Assembly: GCA_002842875.1 (NCBI GenBank)
Contig: PHEF01000018.1
Span: 1 to 54,621, forward strand
Direction: 5' to 3'
DNA from: Alphaproteobacteria bacterium HGW-Alphaproteobacteria-3
GTDB taxonomy: Bacteria; Pseudomonadota; Alphaproteobacteria; Parvibaculales; Parvibaculaceae
Length of the DNA: 54,621 bases
In this document: one piece after another, positions 1-9,447 of the stretch
How the letters are laid out: every line of letters starts with the position of its first letter
How positions within the stretch are numbered: position 1 is the first letter of the stretch
Notes under the pieces: model-generated
What the model was told of the DNA's origin: nothing
The model's input: only the letters and a program-made list of their open reading frames with translations
The model's database searches: none
Position numbers and translations under genes: made by a program

Positions 1-546
1 AATCTGAGCAGCTTGATCGTCGGCTGGCTTATGCGCCGTATTAGGGGTGGCCGCCGCTGTGCCACCGGCGACGGCGTTTCGGCTAACACGAAGCTGGTAC
101 TTGCCAGTGGACGAACCGACCATGGCGTCAAGTACGCGGGCGTCGCCCATAACGAAACCCTGGGCGTTGGCCTCGCCGGCACCGACGACAACCCCTGAGA
201 TCTTGAGCTGGTTGGAAGGATTGACGCCGAGGGAGCGGCAAAGCGCGGCATAGTGGTTCATGCCCGTAAGTGCGGCTTCTTCGATCAGCGCATCGTCGCG
301 CAATTGATCGGCCGTTTCGAAAAGCAGGATCATCTCCGTGACTTCGTGGCATTTGGGCCCGGCCGGGTGGAGGAAGCGGAGCGCCACATCGACCGGCTCG
401 TCATAGACAAACCAGCCGGGTCCGCCGCCGAACGTCCGAACTTCAAAGTCGGCGGCCAGGGCCGGACCGACGAGCCCTACGGCGAGAATAGAGGCTGCAC
501 CGACAGCAATACGGCAGGCGCGGCGTGATTGGCGATGTGATCGCAT
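1..546 (-). CDS. Exported hypothetical protein, 3' end outside window
   Basis: An open minus-strand frame runs from an ATG at 546 off the left edge, giving 182 codons without a stop. Upstream of the ATG is an AAGGAG ribosome site seven bases away. The N-terminus has basic residues, a hydrophobic stretch and an Ala-x-Ala cleavage signal near residue 35 (GPALAAD), so export by Sec is likely. The mature part begins DFEVRTFGGG and contains three Cys, at about residues 72, 105 and elsewhere in the processed part. I do not recognise a family. It is divergent from traG and may be an accessory gene of the conjugative element, but that is position only. Confidence 0.6.
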   Translation of the reverse strand, partial: MRSHRQSRRACRIAVGAASILAVGLVGPALAADFEVRTFGGGPGWFVYDEPVDVALRFLHPAGPKCHEVTEMILLFETADQLRDDALIEEAALTGMNHYAALCRSLGVNPSNQLKISGVVVGAGEANAQGFVMGDARVLDAMVGSSTGKYQLRVSRNAVAGGTAAATPNTAHKPADDQAAQI

Positions 547-834
547 CGAACATCTCCTTCTCAGCCCCCTAAACCCCGGCGAATGACGACTCTTGCGCAT
601 TAACCGCGGTGCGCAAGAGAATCCGTCCAACACTATCCAGAATCATAGCGGCTTCCGGTTGCAAAAATAAGGTCTGATGTTCTTGGCTAGTCTTCTCCGC
701 TTTTGGCTATAGTTTCCTCTATCCTCCGTTTTTGGATGACACTGGAAGTGATTGCCTTGATTCACATGTGATTTCGTCACGATCCTTTGCCGGAATTTAC
801 CCGAGCCTTCGGCTCCAATACCGGCAAGAGATTG
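547..834. promoter_or_regulatory. Divergent intergenic region upstream of traG, possible promoter
   Basis: This 288-base gap lies between the minus-strand exported gene and the trb operon. A TTGGCT at 683-688 and TATAGT at 708-713 could be a -35/-10 pair on the + strand, but the 19-base spacer is longer than ideal. I see no clear repeat or operator here. Confidence 0.3.
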
Positions 835-2808
835 ATGACCCCGACCAGACTCCTCATAGGCCAAATCTTCCTCGTCTTCGCGATCGTCATTGGCGCGGTG
901 TGGGGCGCGACACAGTGGACGGCGGCCGAGTTCGGCTATCAGGCGCGGCTCGGTCCGGCCTGGTTCCATGTCGGCGGTTATCCCGTTTACGTCCCGTGGC
1001 GGCTGTTCGAATGGTGGTACGCCTACGAAGCTTATGCGCCGGGGGTCTTCAACCGCGCCGGCGCGATGGCGGCGGGCGGCGGTATGCTCGGCGTTGTCGT
1101 CGCGATCGCCGGATCGCTGTGGCGGGCGCGGCAGGCCCGGCTGGTCACGACCTACGGCTCGTCGCGCTGGGCGACCAAGGGTGAAGTTTGCAAATCCGGT
1201 CTGTTCGAGGCGCAAGGCGTGTTCCTCGGCAGGCTGAAGGATCGCTATCTGCGCCATGACGGGCCGGAGCATGTCATGTGCTTCGCGCCGACCCGCTCGG
1301 GCAAGGGCGTCGGCCTTGTCATCCCGACGCTGCTTTCCTGGCCGCATTCCGCCGTTATTCACGACATCAAGGGAGAGAACTGGCAGCTCACCTCGGGCTG
1401 GCGCTCGCGATTCTCGCACTGCCTCCTGTTCAATCCGACCGATTCCGCGAGCGCCAAATACAACCCGCTTCTCGAAGTGCGCAAAGGCCGGTTCGAGGTC
1501 CGCGACGTTCAAAACATCGCCGATATCCTGGTCGATCCCGAGGGTGCGCTCGAACGGCGGAACCATTGGGAGAAGACGAGCCACGCGCTCCTTGTCGGCG
1601 TGATCCTGCATGTGCTCTATGCCGAGAAGGAAAAAACGCTCGCCCGCGTCGCCGCCTTCCTTTCCGATCCGTCGCGCTCCTTCGAACGCACGCTCCGCGT
1701 GATGATGAGCACCAATCATCTCGGAACGGACGAGGCGCCGCAGGTTCATCCCGTGGTCGCGCAGGCCGCGCGCGAGCTCTTGAACAAGTCGGAGAATGAG
1801 CGCTCGGGCGTGCTCTCGACCGCCATGTCGTTTCTCGGACTCTACCGCGACCCGACCGTGGCGGAAACGACGAGCGCCTGCGAATGGCGTATCGCCGATT
1901 TGGTGGACGCCGAGCGGCCGGTCTCGCTTTACCTCGTCATTCCGCCTTCGGATATTTCGCGCACCAAACCGCTCGTTCGCCTCGTCCTCAATCAGATCGG
2001 CCGCCGGCTCACAGAGCGCCTGGAAGGGCAGGCCGGCAAGCGCCGGCGTCACCCGCTCCTGATGATGCTCGACGAGTTCCCGGCGTTCGGTCGGCTCGAC
2101 TTCTTCGAGAGCGCGCTCGCCTTCATGGCCGGCTATGGCGTCAGAAGCTTTCTGATCGCGCAAAGCCTCAATCAGATTTCGAAGGCCTATGGCGAGAACA
2201 ACTCGATCCTCGACAACTGCCATGTGCGCATCGCCTTCGCCTCGAACGACGAACGGACAGCGAAACGCATCTCGGATTCTCTGGGCACGGCGACGGAGCT
2301 GCGCGCCATGCGCAACTATGCCGGCCATCGCCTCGCGCCATGGCTCGCTCATGTCATGGTTTCCCGGCAGGAGACGGCGCGGCCGCTGCTGACGCCCGGC
2401 GAGGTGATGCAGCTTCCCGCCGACGAAGAGATCGTCATGGTTTCCGGCCAGCCGCCGATCCGCGCGAAGAAGCTTCGCTATTTCGAGGACGCCAACTTCA
2501 CGGGCCGGGTGTGCCCCCCGCCCGCGCTCGCGGCGGTGCGCGCGCCCCACGCCGATCTCGTCAAGCCGTGGTCGGAGTTGGTTTCCAACGGCGATGAAGA
2601 CGACGGAGGGCTCAAGCGCCATCCCGCGCTTCCGGAGGAATCGCCGGTCAAGGCGGAACCCGAACATGCGCCAGATGCCGGGCTTCTCGACGACGAGTTC
2701 GACCCCAACGACGCCAGGCGGATGGAACAGCTCGCGCGTAATGCGGCCGTGGTCCAGCGCGCCCACGCCATGGACCAGGCCGACGACGACCTGATCCCGA
2801 GCTTTTAG
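835..2808 (+). CDS. traG: Type IV coupling protein TraG/VirD4
   Basis: Inner-membrane ATPase that couples the DNA-relaxase complex to the mating-pair formation channel. Two N-terminal membrane segments (about residues 7-25 and 78-95) precede a Walker A loop APTRSGKG near residue 151 and a Walker B-like MMLDEFPAFG. Length of 657 aa is normal for TraG. The ATG at 835 (MTPTRLL) is preferred over an in-frame TTG at 787 because it puts the hydrophobic segment at the N-terminus and has a purine-rich stretch before it. It starts the operon that continues through trbI. The coupling protein heading the trb genes is the arrangement of Tn4371-like and alphaproteobacterial ICEs. Confidence 0.95.
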   Translation: MTPTRLLIGQIFLVFAIVIGAVWGATQWTAAEFGYQARLGPAWFHVGGYPVYVPWRLFEWWYAYEAYAPGVFNRAGAMAAGGGMLGVVVAIAGSLWRARQARLVTTYGSSRWATKGEVCKSGLFEAQGVFLGRLKDRYLRHDGPEHVMCFAPTRSGKGVGLVIPTLLSWPHSAVIHDIKGENWQLTSGWRSRFSHCLLFNPTDSASAKYNPLLEVRKGRFEVRDVQNIADILVDPEGALERRNHWEKTSHALLVGVILHVLYAEKEKTLARVAAFLSDPSRSFERTLRVMMSTNHLGTDEAPQVHPVVAQAARELLNKSENERSGVLSTAMSFLGLYRDPTVAETTSACEWRIADLVDAERPVSLYLVIPPSDISRTKPLVRLVLNQIGRRLTERLEGQAGKRRRHPLLMMLDEFPAFGRLDFFESALAFMAGYGVRSFLIAQSLNQISKAYGENNSILDNCHVRIAFASNDERTAKRISDSLGTATELRAMRNYAGHRLAPWLAHVMVSRQETARPLLTPGEVMQLPADEEIVMVSGQPPIRAKKLRYFEDANFTGRVCPPPALAAVRAPHADLVKPWSELVSNGDEDDGGLKRHPALPEESPVKAEPEHAPDAGLLDDEFDPNDARRMEQLARNAAVVQRAHAMDQADDDLIPSF

Positions 2809-2821
2809 AGGGAGCGTGTCC

Positions 2822-3331
2822 ATGAAACCCCGCCTCAACGTTCATGTCTCAGACGAGCTTTTCGACAAGGTTGAAATTGCCGCAAAGCGGCCGGGCGTCA
2901 CCAAGGCAGCCGTGGTCGAGGCGGCGCTTCTCGGTTTCTTCTCGAAAGAGTTCGACGACCAACGCGACGGCGCGCTCATCCGGCGGCTCGACCGGATGAC
3001 CCGGCAATATGATCGTCTGGAGCGCAATCTCTCGGTCACGACCGAAACGCTGGCGCTCTTTATTCGCTTCTTTCTCACCGTCACGCCGCCATTGCCGAAC
3101 GCCGACCAGGACGCCGCCCGCGCGCTCGGCAAGGAGCGGTTCGACTATTTCATCGGTCAGCTCGCGCGACGCCTCGCCGGCGGCAAGAACATGATCCGCG
3201 ACGTGCTCGATGAGGTGAGCGCGGAAGAGAACGACTTCTTTACACAGGAGGAGGTCGACGCCCTGCGGGCCATCAGAGAGGCCGCTTCTCCGGACGAAAA
3301 CAAGCCAAACGGAGGCGCAGACCATGGCTGA
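2822..3331 (+). CDS. CopG-family ribbon-helix-helix protein of the conjugation operon
   Basis: The first 45 residues (LNVHVSDELFDKVEIAAKR...) fit a ribbon-helix-helix DNA-binding fold, followed by a long helical C-terminal part, 169 aa in total. The ATG at 2822 follows an AGGGAG site; a GTG two codons earlier is less likely. It begins 13 bases after traG and overlaps trbB by eight bases, so the three genes are translationally coupled. Proteins of this family occur at the same position, between traG and trbB, in related ICEs. The role is probably autoregulation of transfer genes, which is inferred from fold and position only. Confidence 0.85.
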   Translation: MKPRLNVHVSDELFDKVEIAAKRPGVTKAAVVEAALLGFFSKEFDDQRDGALIRRLDRMTRQYDRLERNLSVTTETLALFIRFFLTVTPPLPNADQDAARALGKERFDYFIGQLARRLAGGKNMIRDVLDEVSAEENDFFTQEEVDALRAIREAASPDENKPNGGADHG

Positions 3332-4304
3332 CCGCTTTCATGCCAGTACGGTCGATCGCCAGCGCACCATGCTGCGCACCGCCATGGGACCGGCGATTGC
3401 GGCGGCGCTGGCCGACCCCGCCGTCATCGAAGTGATGGTCAATCCCGACGGCCGGCTGTGGATCGATCGCCATGGCGACGGGCGCATCGACGCGGGGACA
3501 CGGATCGGCGCCGCCGAGGCCGAGCGGATTATCCGGCTGGTGGCGAGCCATATTGGCCAGGAATGCCATCGCGAACGCCCGGTCGTCTCGGCCGAACTGC
3601 CCGAGAGCGGCGAGCGCTTCGAAGGGCTCCTGCCGCCGGTGGTGCCGGCGCCGTGCTTCGCCATCCGCAAGCCCGCCCGCGTGCTCTATCGCCTCGCCGA
3701 TTATGTGGAAGCGCGGATCATGACGCCGCTGCAGGCGAAGGCGCTGCGAGAAGCTGTCGAGGCGCGCAGGAACATCGTCGTTGTCGGCGGGACGAGCTCG
3801 GGCAAGACGACGCTCGTCAACGCGCTCCTCGCCGAGGTCGCGACTGGCGGCGATCGGGTGATCCTGATCGAGGACACGCGCGAGCTCCATTGCGCGGCGG
3901 AAGACAGCGTCAGTCTCAGGACAAGACCCGGCGTCGCCTCGCTCGCCGATCTCGTGCGCTCGACGATGCGCCTGCGCCCCGACCGGATCATCGTCGGCGA
4001 AGTGCGCGGGGCCGAAGCCCTCGACATGCTGAAGGCCTGGAATACGGGCCATCCCGGCGGGATCACGACGCTTCACGCCAACTCGGCCCATGCCGGGCTC
4101 TTTCGGCTCGAACAGCTCATTCAGGAAGCCGTCGTCACCGTGCCACGCCGGCTGATCGCCGAGGCGATCGACATCGTCGTCTTCCTGACAGGGCGCGGGT
4201 CGGGCCGGCGCGTCGAGACGGTCGCCGCGCTCGAAGGCCTCAATGCCGATGGTGATTACCGCCTTTCACCGCTCACGCCCGTTCACCTCGTTCCAACCGC
4301 CTGA
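3324..4304 (+). CDS. trbB: Conjugal transfer ATPase TrbB (VirB11 family)
   Basis: Cytoplasmic hexameric secretion ATPase that powers pilus biogenesis and substrate transfer. The 326-aa protein has Walker A GGTSSGKT near residue 155, an Asp box (LIEDTREL), Walker B-type LRPDRIIVGEVRG and a His box with GGITTLHANS, the standard series of VirB11 motifs in order. Length is normal. It overlaps the CopG-type gene by eight bases and is followed by trbC after 16 bases. Confidence 0.95.
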   Translation: MADRFHASTVDRQRTMLRTAMGPAIAAALADPAVIEVMVNPDGRLWIDRHGDGRIDAGTRIGAAEAERIIRLVASHIGQECHRERPVVSAELPESGERFEGLLPPVVPAPCFAIRKPARVLYRLADYVEARIMTPLQAKALREAVEARRNIVVVGGTSSGKTTLVNALLAEVATGGDRVILIEDTRELHCAAEDSVSLRTRPGVASLADLVRSTMRLRPDRIIVGEVRGAEALDMLKAWNTGHPGGITTLHANSAHAGLFRLEQLIQEAVVTVPRRLIAEAIDIVVFLTGRGSGRRVETVAALEGLNADGDYRLSPLTPVHLVPTA

Positions 4305-4320
4305 CCAGGGAGACCGTCAT

Positions 4321-4671
4321 ATGAATCCATTTTCGCCTCATGTTTTGGACCGTTTCCCGTACCGGCAGGCTCTCTTCGCCGGCCTTGTTATGGGGCTGGC
4401 GCTCATTTGGTCGGATGCGGCCCACGCCGCCGGTTCGGGCATGCCGTGGGAGGCGCCGCTCACCCAGATCCTTCAATCCATCGAAGGCCCGGTCGCGCGT
4501 ATCATCGCCGTCATCGTCATCGTCATCACCGGCCTGTCGCTTGCCTTCGGCGAATCGAGCGGCGGCTTCCGCCGGCTGATCCAGATCGTTTTCGGGCTTT
4601 CCATCGCCTTCGCGGCGACGAGCTTCTTCCTGTCCTTCTTCTCCTTCGGCGGCGGAGCGCTGATTTCATGA
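4321..4671 (+). CDS. trbC: Conjugal transfer pilin TrbC (VirB2-like)
   Basis: Small prepilin of 116 aa. A long leader ends near SDAAHAAGSG, consistent with signal peptidase cleavage, and two hydrophobic segments follow (about residues 58-78 and 90-108), the usual TrbC/VirB2 pattern. The ATG at 4321 is chosen because an AGGGAG site lies upstream; an earlier in-frame ATG at 4243 falls inside trbB. The stop overlaps the start of trbD (ATGA). Confidence 0.88.
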   Translation: MNPFSPHVLDRFPYRQALFAGLVMGLALIWSDAAHAAGSGMPWEAPLTQILQSIEGPVARIIAVIVIVITGLSLAFGESSGGFRRLIQIVFGLSIAFAATSFFLSFFSFGGGALIS

Positions 4672-4925
4672 GCATCGAAGGCTTCGAGATTCCGCTTCAC
4701 CGCGCGCTCACCGAGCCGATCCTGATGGGCGGCGCGCCGCGCAATGTTGCGATCGTCAACGGCACGCTCGCCGCGGCGCTCGGGCTTGGCCTCCAGCTTT
4801 GGCTCGCGGGACTTGCCGTCTGGATCGTCGGCCATGCGGCCGCCGTCTACGCCGCGCGCAAGGACCCCGCCTTCATGCAGGTCCTCATCCGCCATACCCG
4901 CCACAAGGGTCACCTCTCATGTTGA
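4668..4925 (+). CDS. trbD: Conjugal transfer protein TrbD (VirB3-like)
   Basis: An 85-aa membrane protein of the mating-pair formation complex. It begins MSIEGFEIPLHRALTEPILMGG, matching the VirB3/TrbD pattern of a short amphipathic start with a PLHRALTxP motif, then a hydrophobic region at about residues 27-60 and a basic C-terminus. The ATG overlaps the trbC stop by four bases, and the stop overlaps trbE by seven, so translation is coupled on both sides. Confidence 0.9.
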   Translation: MSIEGFEIPLHRALTEPILMGGAPRNVAIVNGTLAAALGLGLQLWLAGLAVWIVGHAAAVYAARKDPAFMQVLIRHTRHKGHLSC

Positions 4926-7384
4926 ATCTGGCGGAATACCGCGCCCGGCCGGCGCTGCTGGCCGACTATCTCCCCTGGGCCTGCCTTGTGGCGCCCGGCG
5001 TCATCCTCAACAAGGACGGCGGGTTCCAGCGTTCGGCGCGGTTTCGCGGTCCCGATCTCGAAAGCGCCACCGAAGCCGAGCTCGTCGCCGTGTGCGCGCG
5101 GATCAACAATGTGCTGCGCCGCTTTGGCTCCGGCTGGGCGCTCTTCTTCGAAGCCGAGCGCCATCCCGCGCGGGACTATCCGCATTCGAATTTTCCGGAC
5201 CCCGTATCGCGCCTTGTCGACGAAGAGCGCCGCGCGGCATTCGAAGAGTCCGGAGCGCTGTTCGAGAGCGGCTATGTCCTGACCTTCGCCTATCTACCGC
5301 CGGCCGAAAATATCGGCCGCGCCGAGCAGCTTTTGATCGAAAGCGAAGGCGAGCACCGCGGCCTCGACTATCGCGACCATCTCGACGCCTTCGTCCAGAA
5401 GACCGATCGGGCGCTCGACCTTTTCGAACAGCTCATGCCCGAAGTGGCGCCGCTGTCGGACGAACAGACACTGACCTATCTGCACAATTGCATCTCGAAC
5501 CGGCGCCTATCCGTGACTATTCCCGAGACGCCGGCCTATCTCGATGCGGTCCTGGTTGACACATCGCTCACCGGCGGCCTCACGCCGATGCTTGGCGAGG
5601 CACATCTTCGCGTGCTGACCGTGCTCGGCTTTCCGGGTTCGACGACGCCGGGGCTGCTCGACGCCTTGAATGGTCTTGGCTTCGAGTACCGCTGGATGAC
5701 GCGGTTCATCCCCCTCGACAAGGCGGCGGCCGAGAAGGCGGTCAAGCGCTATCGCCGGCAGTGGTTCGCCAAGCGCAAGTCGATCTCCGCCATCATCAAG
5801 GAGGTGATGACCAACGAGCAGTCGGCGCTGGTCGATACGGACGCGGACAATAAGGCGGCCGACGCCGACGCGGCGCTTCAGGAGCTTGGCGCCGATCTGG
5901 TCTCCTACGGCTATGTCACGACGACCTTTGTCGTCTGGGACGAAGATGCGGTTGCGATTCGCGAGAAGGTGCGCGCCGCGCAGCGCGTGATCGACGGGCG
6001 CGGCTTCGCGACGATCGAGGAGAGCGCCAACGCGGTCGAAGCCTGGCTCTCATCCTTGCCCGGCCATGTCTACGCCAATGTGCGCGCCGCGCCGGTCAAC
6101 ACGCTGAACCTCGCCCATATGATGCCGCTGTCGGCAACCTGGGCAGGACCGGCGCGCAACGAACACTTGGGCGGCCCGCCGCTCATTACGGTCCGGACCA
6201 ACGGCACGACGCCGTTCCGGCTGGTCACGCATTTTGGCGATGTCGGCCACACGCTTGTCGTCGGCCCGACCGGCGCCGGCAAATCGGTCCTGCTGGCCCT
6301 GATTGCACTTCAGTTTCGCCGCTATAAGGACGCGCGGATCACCATTTTCGACAAGGGCGGCTCGGCGCGCGCCGCCGTCCTCGGCATGGGCGGCGCCTGG
6401 TTCGACCTCGGGGCGGCCAACGACGGCGTCAAGCACGCGCTCGCCTTCCAGCCGTTCGCCAAAATTGATCTCACCGGCGAGCGGTCCTTCGCGCACGAAT
6501 GGGTGCTCGGGCTTCTTGCACACGAAGGCGTTGTGGTGACGCCGGAAGTCAAGGATGCGGCATGGTCGGCGCTTTCGAATCTCGCCGCCGCGCCTCAACC
6601 GGAACGCACGCTGACGGGGCTGGCGACGCTGTTGCAGCGTACCGAGCTTCGACAGGCGCTCCAGCCCTATACGCTCGAAGGACCCTATGGCCGGCTTCTC
6701 GACGCCGATGATGACCGCCTGACGCTCGGCGCCGTCCAATGCTTTGAGATGGAGGAGCTGATGCACGAGGCGGGCGCGGTTCTGCCCGTGCTCACCTATC
6801 TCTTCCACCGCCTCGATGCGCAGTTTGACGGCCGCCCATCGCTGCTCATTCTCGACGAGGCCTGGCTCTTCCTCGACAACCCGGCCTTCGCCGCGCGCAT
6901 CCGCGAATGGCTGAAGACGCTCCGCAAGCAGAACGTCTCGGTCGTGTTCGCGACACAAGGCCTGTCGGACATCGCCGGCAGCTCCATCGCGCCGGCGATC
7001 ATCGAGAGCTGCCCGAGCCGCATTTTTCTGCCCAATGACCGGGCGATCGAGCCCCAGGCCAAAGCGGTCTACGAGGCTTTCGGCCTCAACGACCGGCAGA
7101 TCGAGATCATCGCCCGAGCCGTGCCAAAGCGCGACTACTACTTCCAGTCCCGCCTCGGCAATCGGCTGTTCGAACTCGGCCTCGGCACCGTCGCGCTCGC
7201 CTTCACCGCCGCCTCGGCCAAGCAGGACCATGCCCTGATGGACGAACTCATCGCCGCCCATGGCGAGGAGGAGTTCGCGGACTCCTGGCTGCGTGCCAAC
7301 GGCCTCGATTGGGCGGCCGACCTCATCGCGACCCAAACCCAACCGCTAAACCATTCTGACACGGAGGAATCTCATGAAACGTAA
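4919..7384 (+). CDS. trbE: Conjugal transfer ATPase TrbE (VirB4 family)
   Basis: The largest and most conserved ATPase of type IV secretion. The 821-aa product has a Walker A loop GPTGAGKS near residue 449, Walker B-type LLILDEAWLFL, and the usual downstream VFATQGLSDI region. The ATG at 4919 (MLNLAEYR) overlaps the end of trbD; an upstream in-frame ATG at 4799 lies inside trbD and is rejected. It ends 11 bases inside trbJ. Confidence 0.95.
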   Translation: MLNLAEYRARPALLADYLPWACLVAPGVILNKDGGFQRSARFRGPDLESATEAELVAVCARINNVLRRFGSGWALFFEAERHPARDYPHSNFPDPVSRLVDEERRAAFEESGALFESGYVLTFAYLPPAENIGRAEQLLIESEGEHRGLDYRDHLDAFVQKTDRALDLFEQLMPEVAPLSDEQTLTYLHNCISNRRLSVTIPETPAYLDAVLVDTSLTGGLTPMLGEAHLRVLTVLGFPGSTTPGLLDALNGLGFEYRWMTRFIPLDKAAAEKAVKRYRRQWFAKRKSISAIIKEVMTNEQSALVDTDADNKAADADAALQELGADLVSYGYVTTTFVVWDEDAVAIREKVRAAQRVIDGRGFATIEESANAVEAWLSSLPGHVYANVRAAPVNTLNLAHMMPLSATWAGPARNEHLGGPPLITVRTNGTTPFRLVTHFGDVGHTLVVGPTGAGKSVLLALIALQFRRYKDARITIFDKGGSARAAVLGMGGAWFDLGAANDGVKHALAFQPFAKIDLTGERSFAHEWVLGLLAHEGVVVTPEVKDAAWSALSNLAAAPQPERTLTGLATLLQRTELRQALQPYTLEGPYGRLLDADDDRLTLGAVQCFEMEELMHEAGAVLPVLTYLFHRLDAQFDGRPSLLILDEAWLFLDNPAFAARIREWLKTLRKQNVSVVFATQGLSDIAGSSIAPAIIESCPSRIFLPNDRAIEPQAKAVYEAFGLNDRQIEIIARAVPKRDYYFQSRLGNRLFELGLGTVALAFTAASAKQDHALMDELIAAHGEEEFADSWLRANGLDWAADLIATQTQPLNHSDTEESHET

Positions 7385-8099
7385 GCTCCTGGCGGCCGTC
7401 GCCGCTATCGCCCTGACCCTGGGTCCGGTCCAGAACGCCCACGCCATCTTCGGCCTCGGCGATATCGTCTACGACCCGGCCAACCATGCCGAAAACATCC
7501 TGACTGCGGCGCGCACGCTCCAGCAGATCAACAATCAGGTTCAGCAACTCGCCAACGAGGCACAGATGCTGGCCCATCAGGCGCAGAACCTCACGCGCCT
7601 GCCGAATTCCGTCGCGCCCAATCTTCAGGCCTCGCTTGCCCGTCTCGACAATCTCATCATCATCGCTCGCGGCATCGCCTATCAGGTCTCGATTATCGAC
7701 AGCGAATATCGCCGGCTCTTCCCCGAACAATATGCCGCCGCCGTCTCGACCCCGCAGATCATCGCCGATGCGCGAGAATCCTGGTCGCTGGCGCGCGAAG
7801 GCTTCAAGCACAGTCTGGAGGTTCAGGCGGAAGTGGTCGGGCAGGTCCGCGCCGACACGGTGACGCTCGACGGCCTGATCGCCGAAAGCCAGGGCGCCGT
7901 CGGCAATCTTCAGGTAGCGCAGGCGGGCAATCAGCTCACGGCGCTTGCCGCCAAGCAGACCATGCAGCTTCAGACGCTTCTTGCCGCTTCGGCCCGGGCC
8001 GACGCGCTGGAGCGTGCGCGGAGCCTCGCCGCCCATGAGCAAGCCCGCGCCCGCTTCGCACGCTTCATGGGCGACGGCGACGCCTATACGCGGCGCTAA
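7374..8099 (+). CDS. trbJ: Conjugal transfer protein TrbJ (VirB5-like)
   Basis: Periplasmic protein of 241 aa with a clear signal peptide (KRKLLAAVAAIALTLG, cleavage after AHA near residue 25) and a Gln/Ala-rich helical coiled-coil body, typical of TrbJ/VirB5 minor pilus-tip proteins. It starts inside the end of trbE. In IncP and Ti systems trbK follows here, but in this window trbL follows after 16 bases, so the entry-exclusion lipoprotein gene is missing. Confidence 0.9.
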   Translation: MKRKLLAAVAAIALTLGPVQNAHAIFGLGDIVYDPANHAENILTAARTLQQINNQVQQLANEAQMLAHQAQNLTRLPNSVAPNLQASLARLDNLIIIARGIAYQVSIIDSEYRRLFPEQYAAAVSTPQIIADARESWSLAREGFKHSLEVQAEVVGQVRADTVTLDGLIAESQGAVGNLQVAQAGNQLTALAAKQTMQLQTLLAASARADALERARSLAAHEQARARFARFMGDGDAYTRR

Positions 8100-8115
8100 C
8101 CAAAGGGCACAGGCG

Positions 8116-9447
8116 ATGGACGACCTCAACGTCATCGATCAGTTCACGGATACGTTCGTCAGCTATATCGATTCCGGCTTCGGCTTGCTGACGCCGGACG
8201 TCGCCTTCCTCACGACCATCCTGATCGGGATCGACATCACGCTTGCCGGGCTTTTCTGGGCCTTGGCCGACGACAAGGCGGTCATCCCGGCGCTGATCCG
8301 CAAGGTGCTTTATGTCGGCGCCTTCGCCTTCATCCTGAACAATTTCGCCTTTCTCGCGAATGTCATCTTCGATTCCTTCGCTGGTCTTGGCTTGCGCGCC
8401 ACCGGCGCTCCGATCAGCGCCGCCGATTTGATGCGTCCCGGCTTTGTCGCGGCGACGGGCTTTGACGCGGCGCAGCCGCTCCTGGCGGAAGTCAGCGACC
8501 TCATCGGCCCGATCGCCTTCTTCGAAAACTTCGTGCAGATCGCCGTGCTGATGGTCGCCTGGCTCATCGTGCTCCTGGCCTTCTTCATTCTCGCGATCCA
8601 GCTCTTCATCACCATCCTCGAATTCAAGCTGACGACGCTTGCGGGCTTCGTGCTTGTGCCTTTCGCGCTGTGGAACAAGACCGCATTCCTTGCCGAACGC
8701 GTGCTCGGCAACGTGATTGCCGCCGGCATCAAACTGATGGTGCTCGCCGTCATCGTCGGCATCGGTTCGACCCTGTTCGGCGCCTTTGCTGCTTCCTTCG
8801 CCGGCGGCGACATCACCATCGAGCAGGCGCTTTCGACCGTGCTCGGCGCGCTTGCGATCTTCATGCTCGGGATCTTCGGCCCCGGCATCGCGGCGGGTCT
8901 CGTCTCCGGCGCGCCGCAACTCGGCGCCGGCGCCGTGGTTGGCTCGGCCGCAGGCCTCGCGCTCGGCGCCGCCGCCGGCGCCAGTGTTGCGATGGGCGGC
9001 GCGCGTGCGCTGGGGGCCGGCGCTGGCGGTGCGACTAGGGCGGCCGCTTCTGTCGCCGGCGGAGCAAGCACCGCCTATGGCTTCGGGCGCGCTGCTTCAG
9101 GGGCCTCCGGTTCGGCCGGTGTCGCTGCCGGCGTCACAGGCATGACCCGTGCTGGCGTCGGCGCCGTTGGACAAGGCATCCGCGATGTTGCCGCCCGGGC
9201 GACCGCCGGCGTTCGCCAGTCCTTTTCCGATGGCGCGCGCGGCGCGTTCACCGCCACGGGCGGCGTACTTCCCGGCGGAACCGATATCCCGGCCGCGACC
9301 GCGGCAGCGAGCGGCGCGCCGGATTGGGCGCAAAGGCTGCGGCGCGAGCAGCGGATGCGCGAGGGCGTGAGCGTCGCCGCGCACACCGTCCGAGACGGCG
9401 ACCGGCCCGTATCCGGCGAGAACCCACGGCTCAGGGATGACGAATGA
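8116..9447 (+). CDS. trbL: Conjugal transfer protein TrbL (VirB6-like)
   Basis: Polytopic inner-membrane channel component of 443 aa. Several membrane segments occupy residues of about 30-260 and a Gly/Ala-rich low-complexity tail fills the last third, as is normal for TrbL. The start MDDLNVIDQ at 8116 has a short AGG-type site upstream; the longer reading frame to 7945 only covers the shadow of trbJ. It ends four bases into trbF. Confidence 0.92.
   Translation: MDDLNVIDQFTDTFVSYIDSGFGLLTPDVAFLTTILIGIDITLAGLFWALADDKAVIPALIRKVLYVGAFAFILNNFAFLANVIFDSFAGLGLRATGAPISAADLMRPGFVAATGFDAAQPLLAEVSDLIGPIAFFENFVQIAVLMVAWLIVLLAFFILAIQLFITILEFKLTTLAGFVLVPFALWNKTAFLAERVLGNVIAAGIKLMVLAVIVGIGSTLFGAFAASFAGGDITIEQALSTVLGALAIFMLGIFGPGIAAGLVSGAPQLGAGAVVGSAAGLALGAAAGASVAMGGARALGAGAGGATRAAASVAGGASTAYGFGRAASGASGSAGVAAGVTGMTRAGVGAVGQGIRDVAARATAGVRQSFSDGARGAFTATGGVLPGGTDIPAATAAASGAPDWAQRLRREQRMREGVSVAAHTVRDGDRPVSGENPRLRDDE

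Noticed and set aside
643..2838. 731-aa minus-strand open frame opposite traG
   Set aside because: It is the complement of a clearly coding traG gene; its residues are Arg/His/Gly-rich with no domain and no ribosome site, typical of a shadow frame in high-GC DNA.
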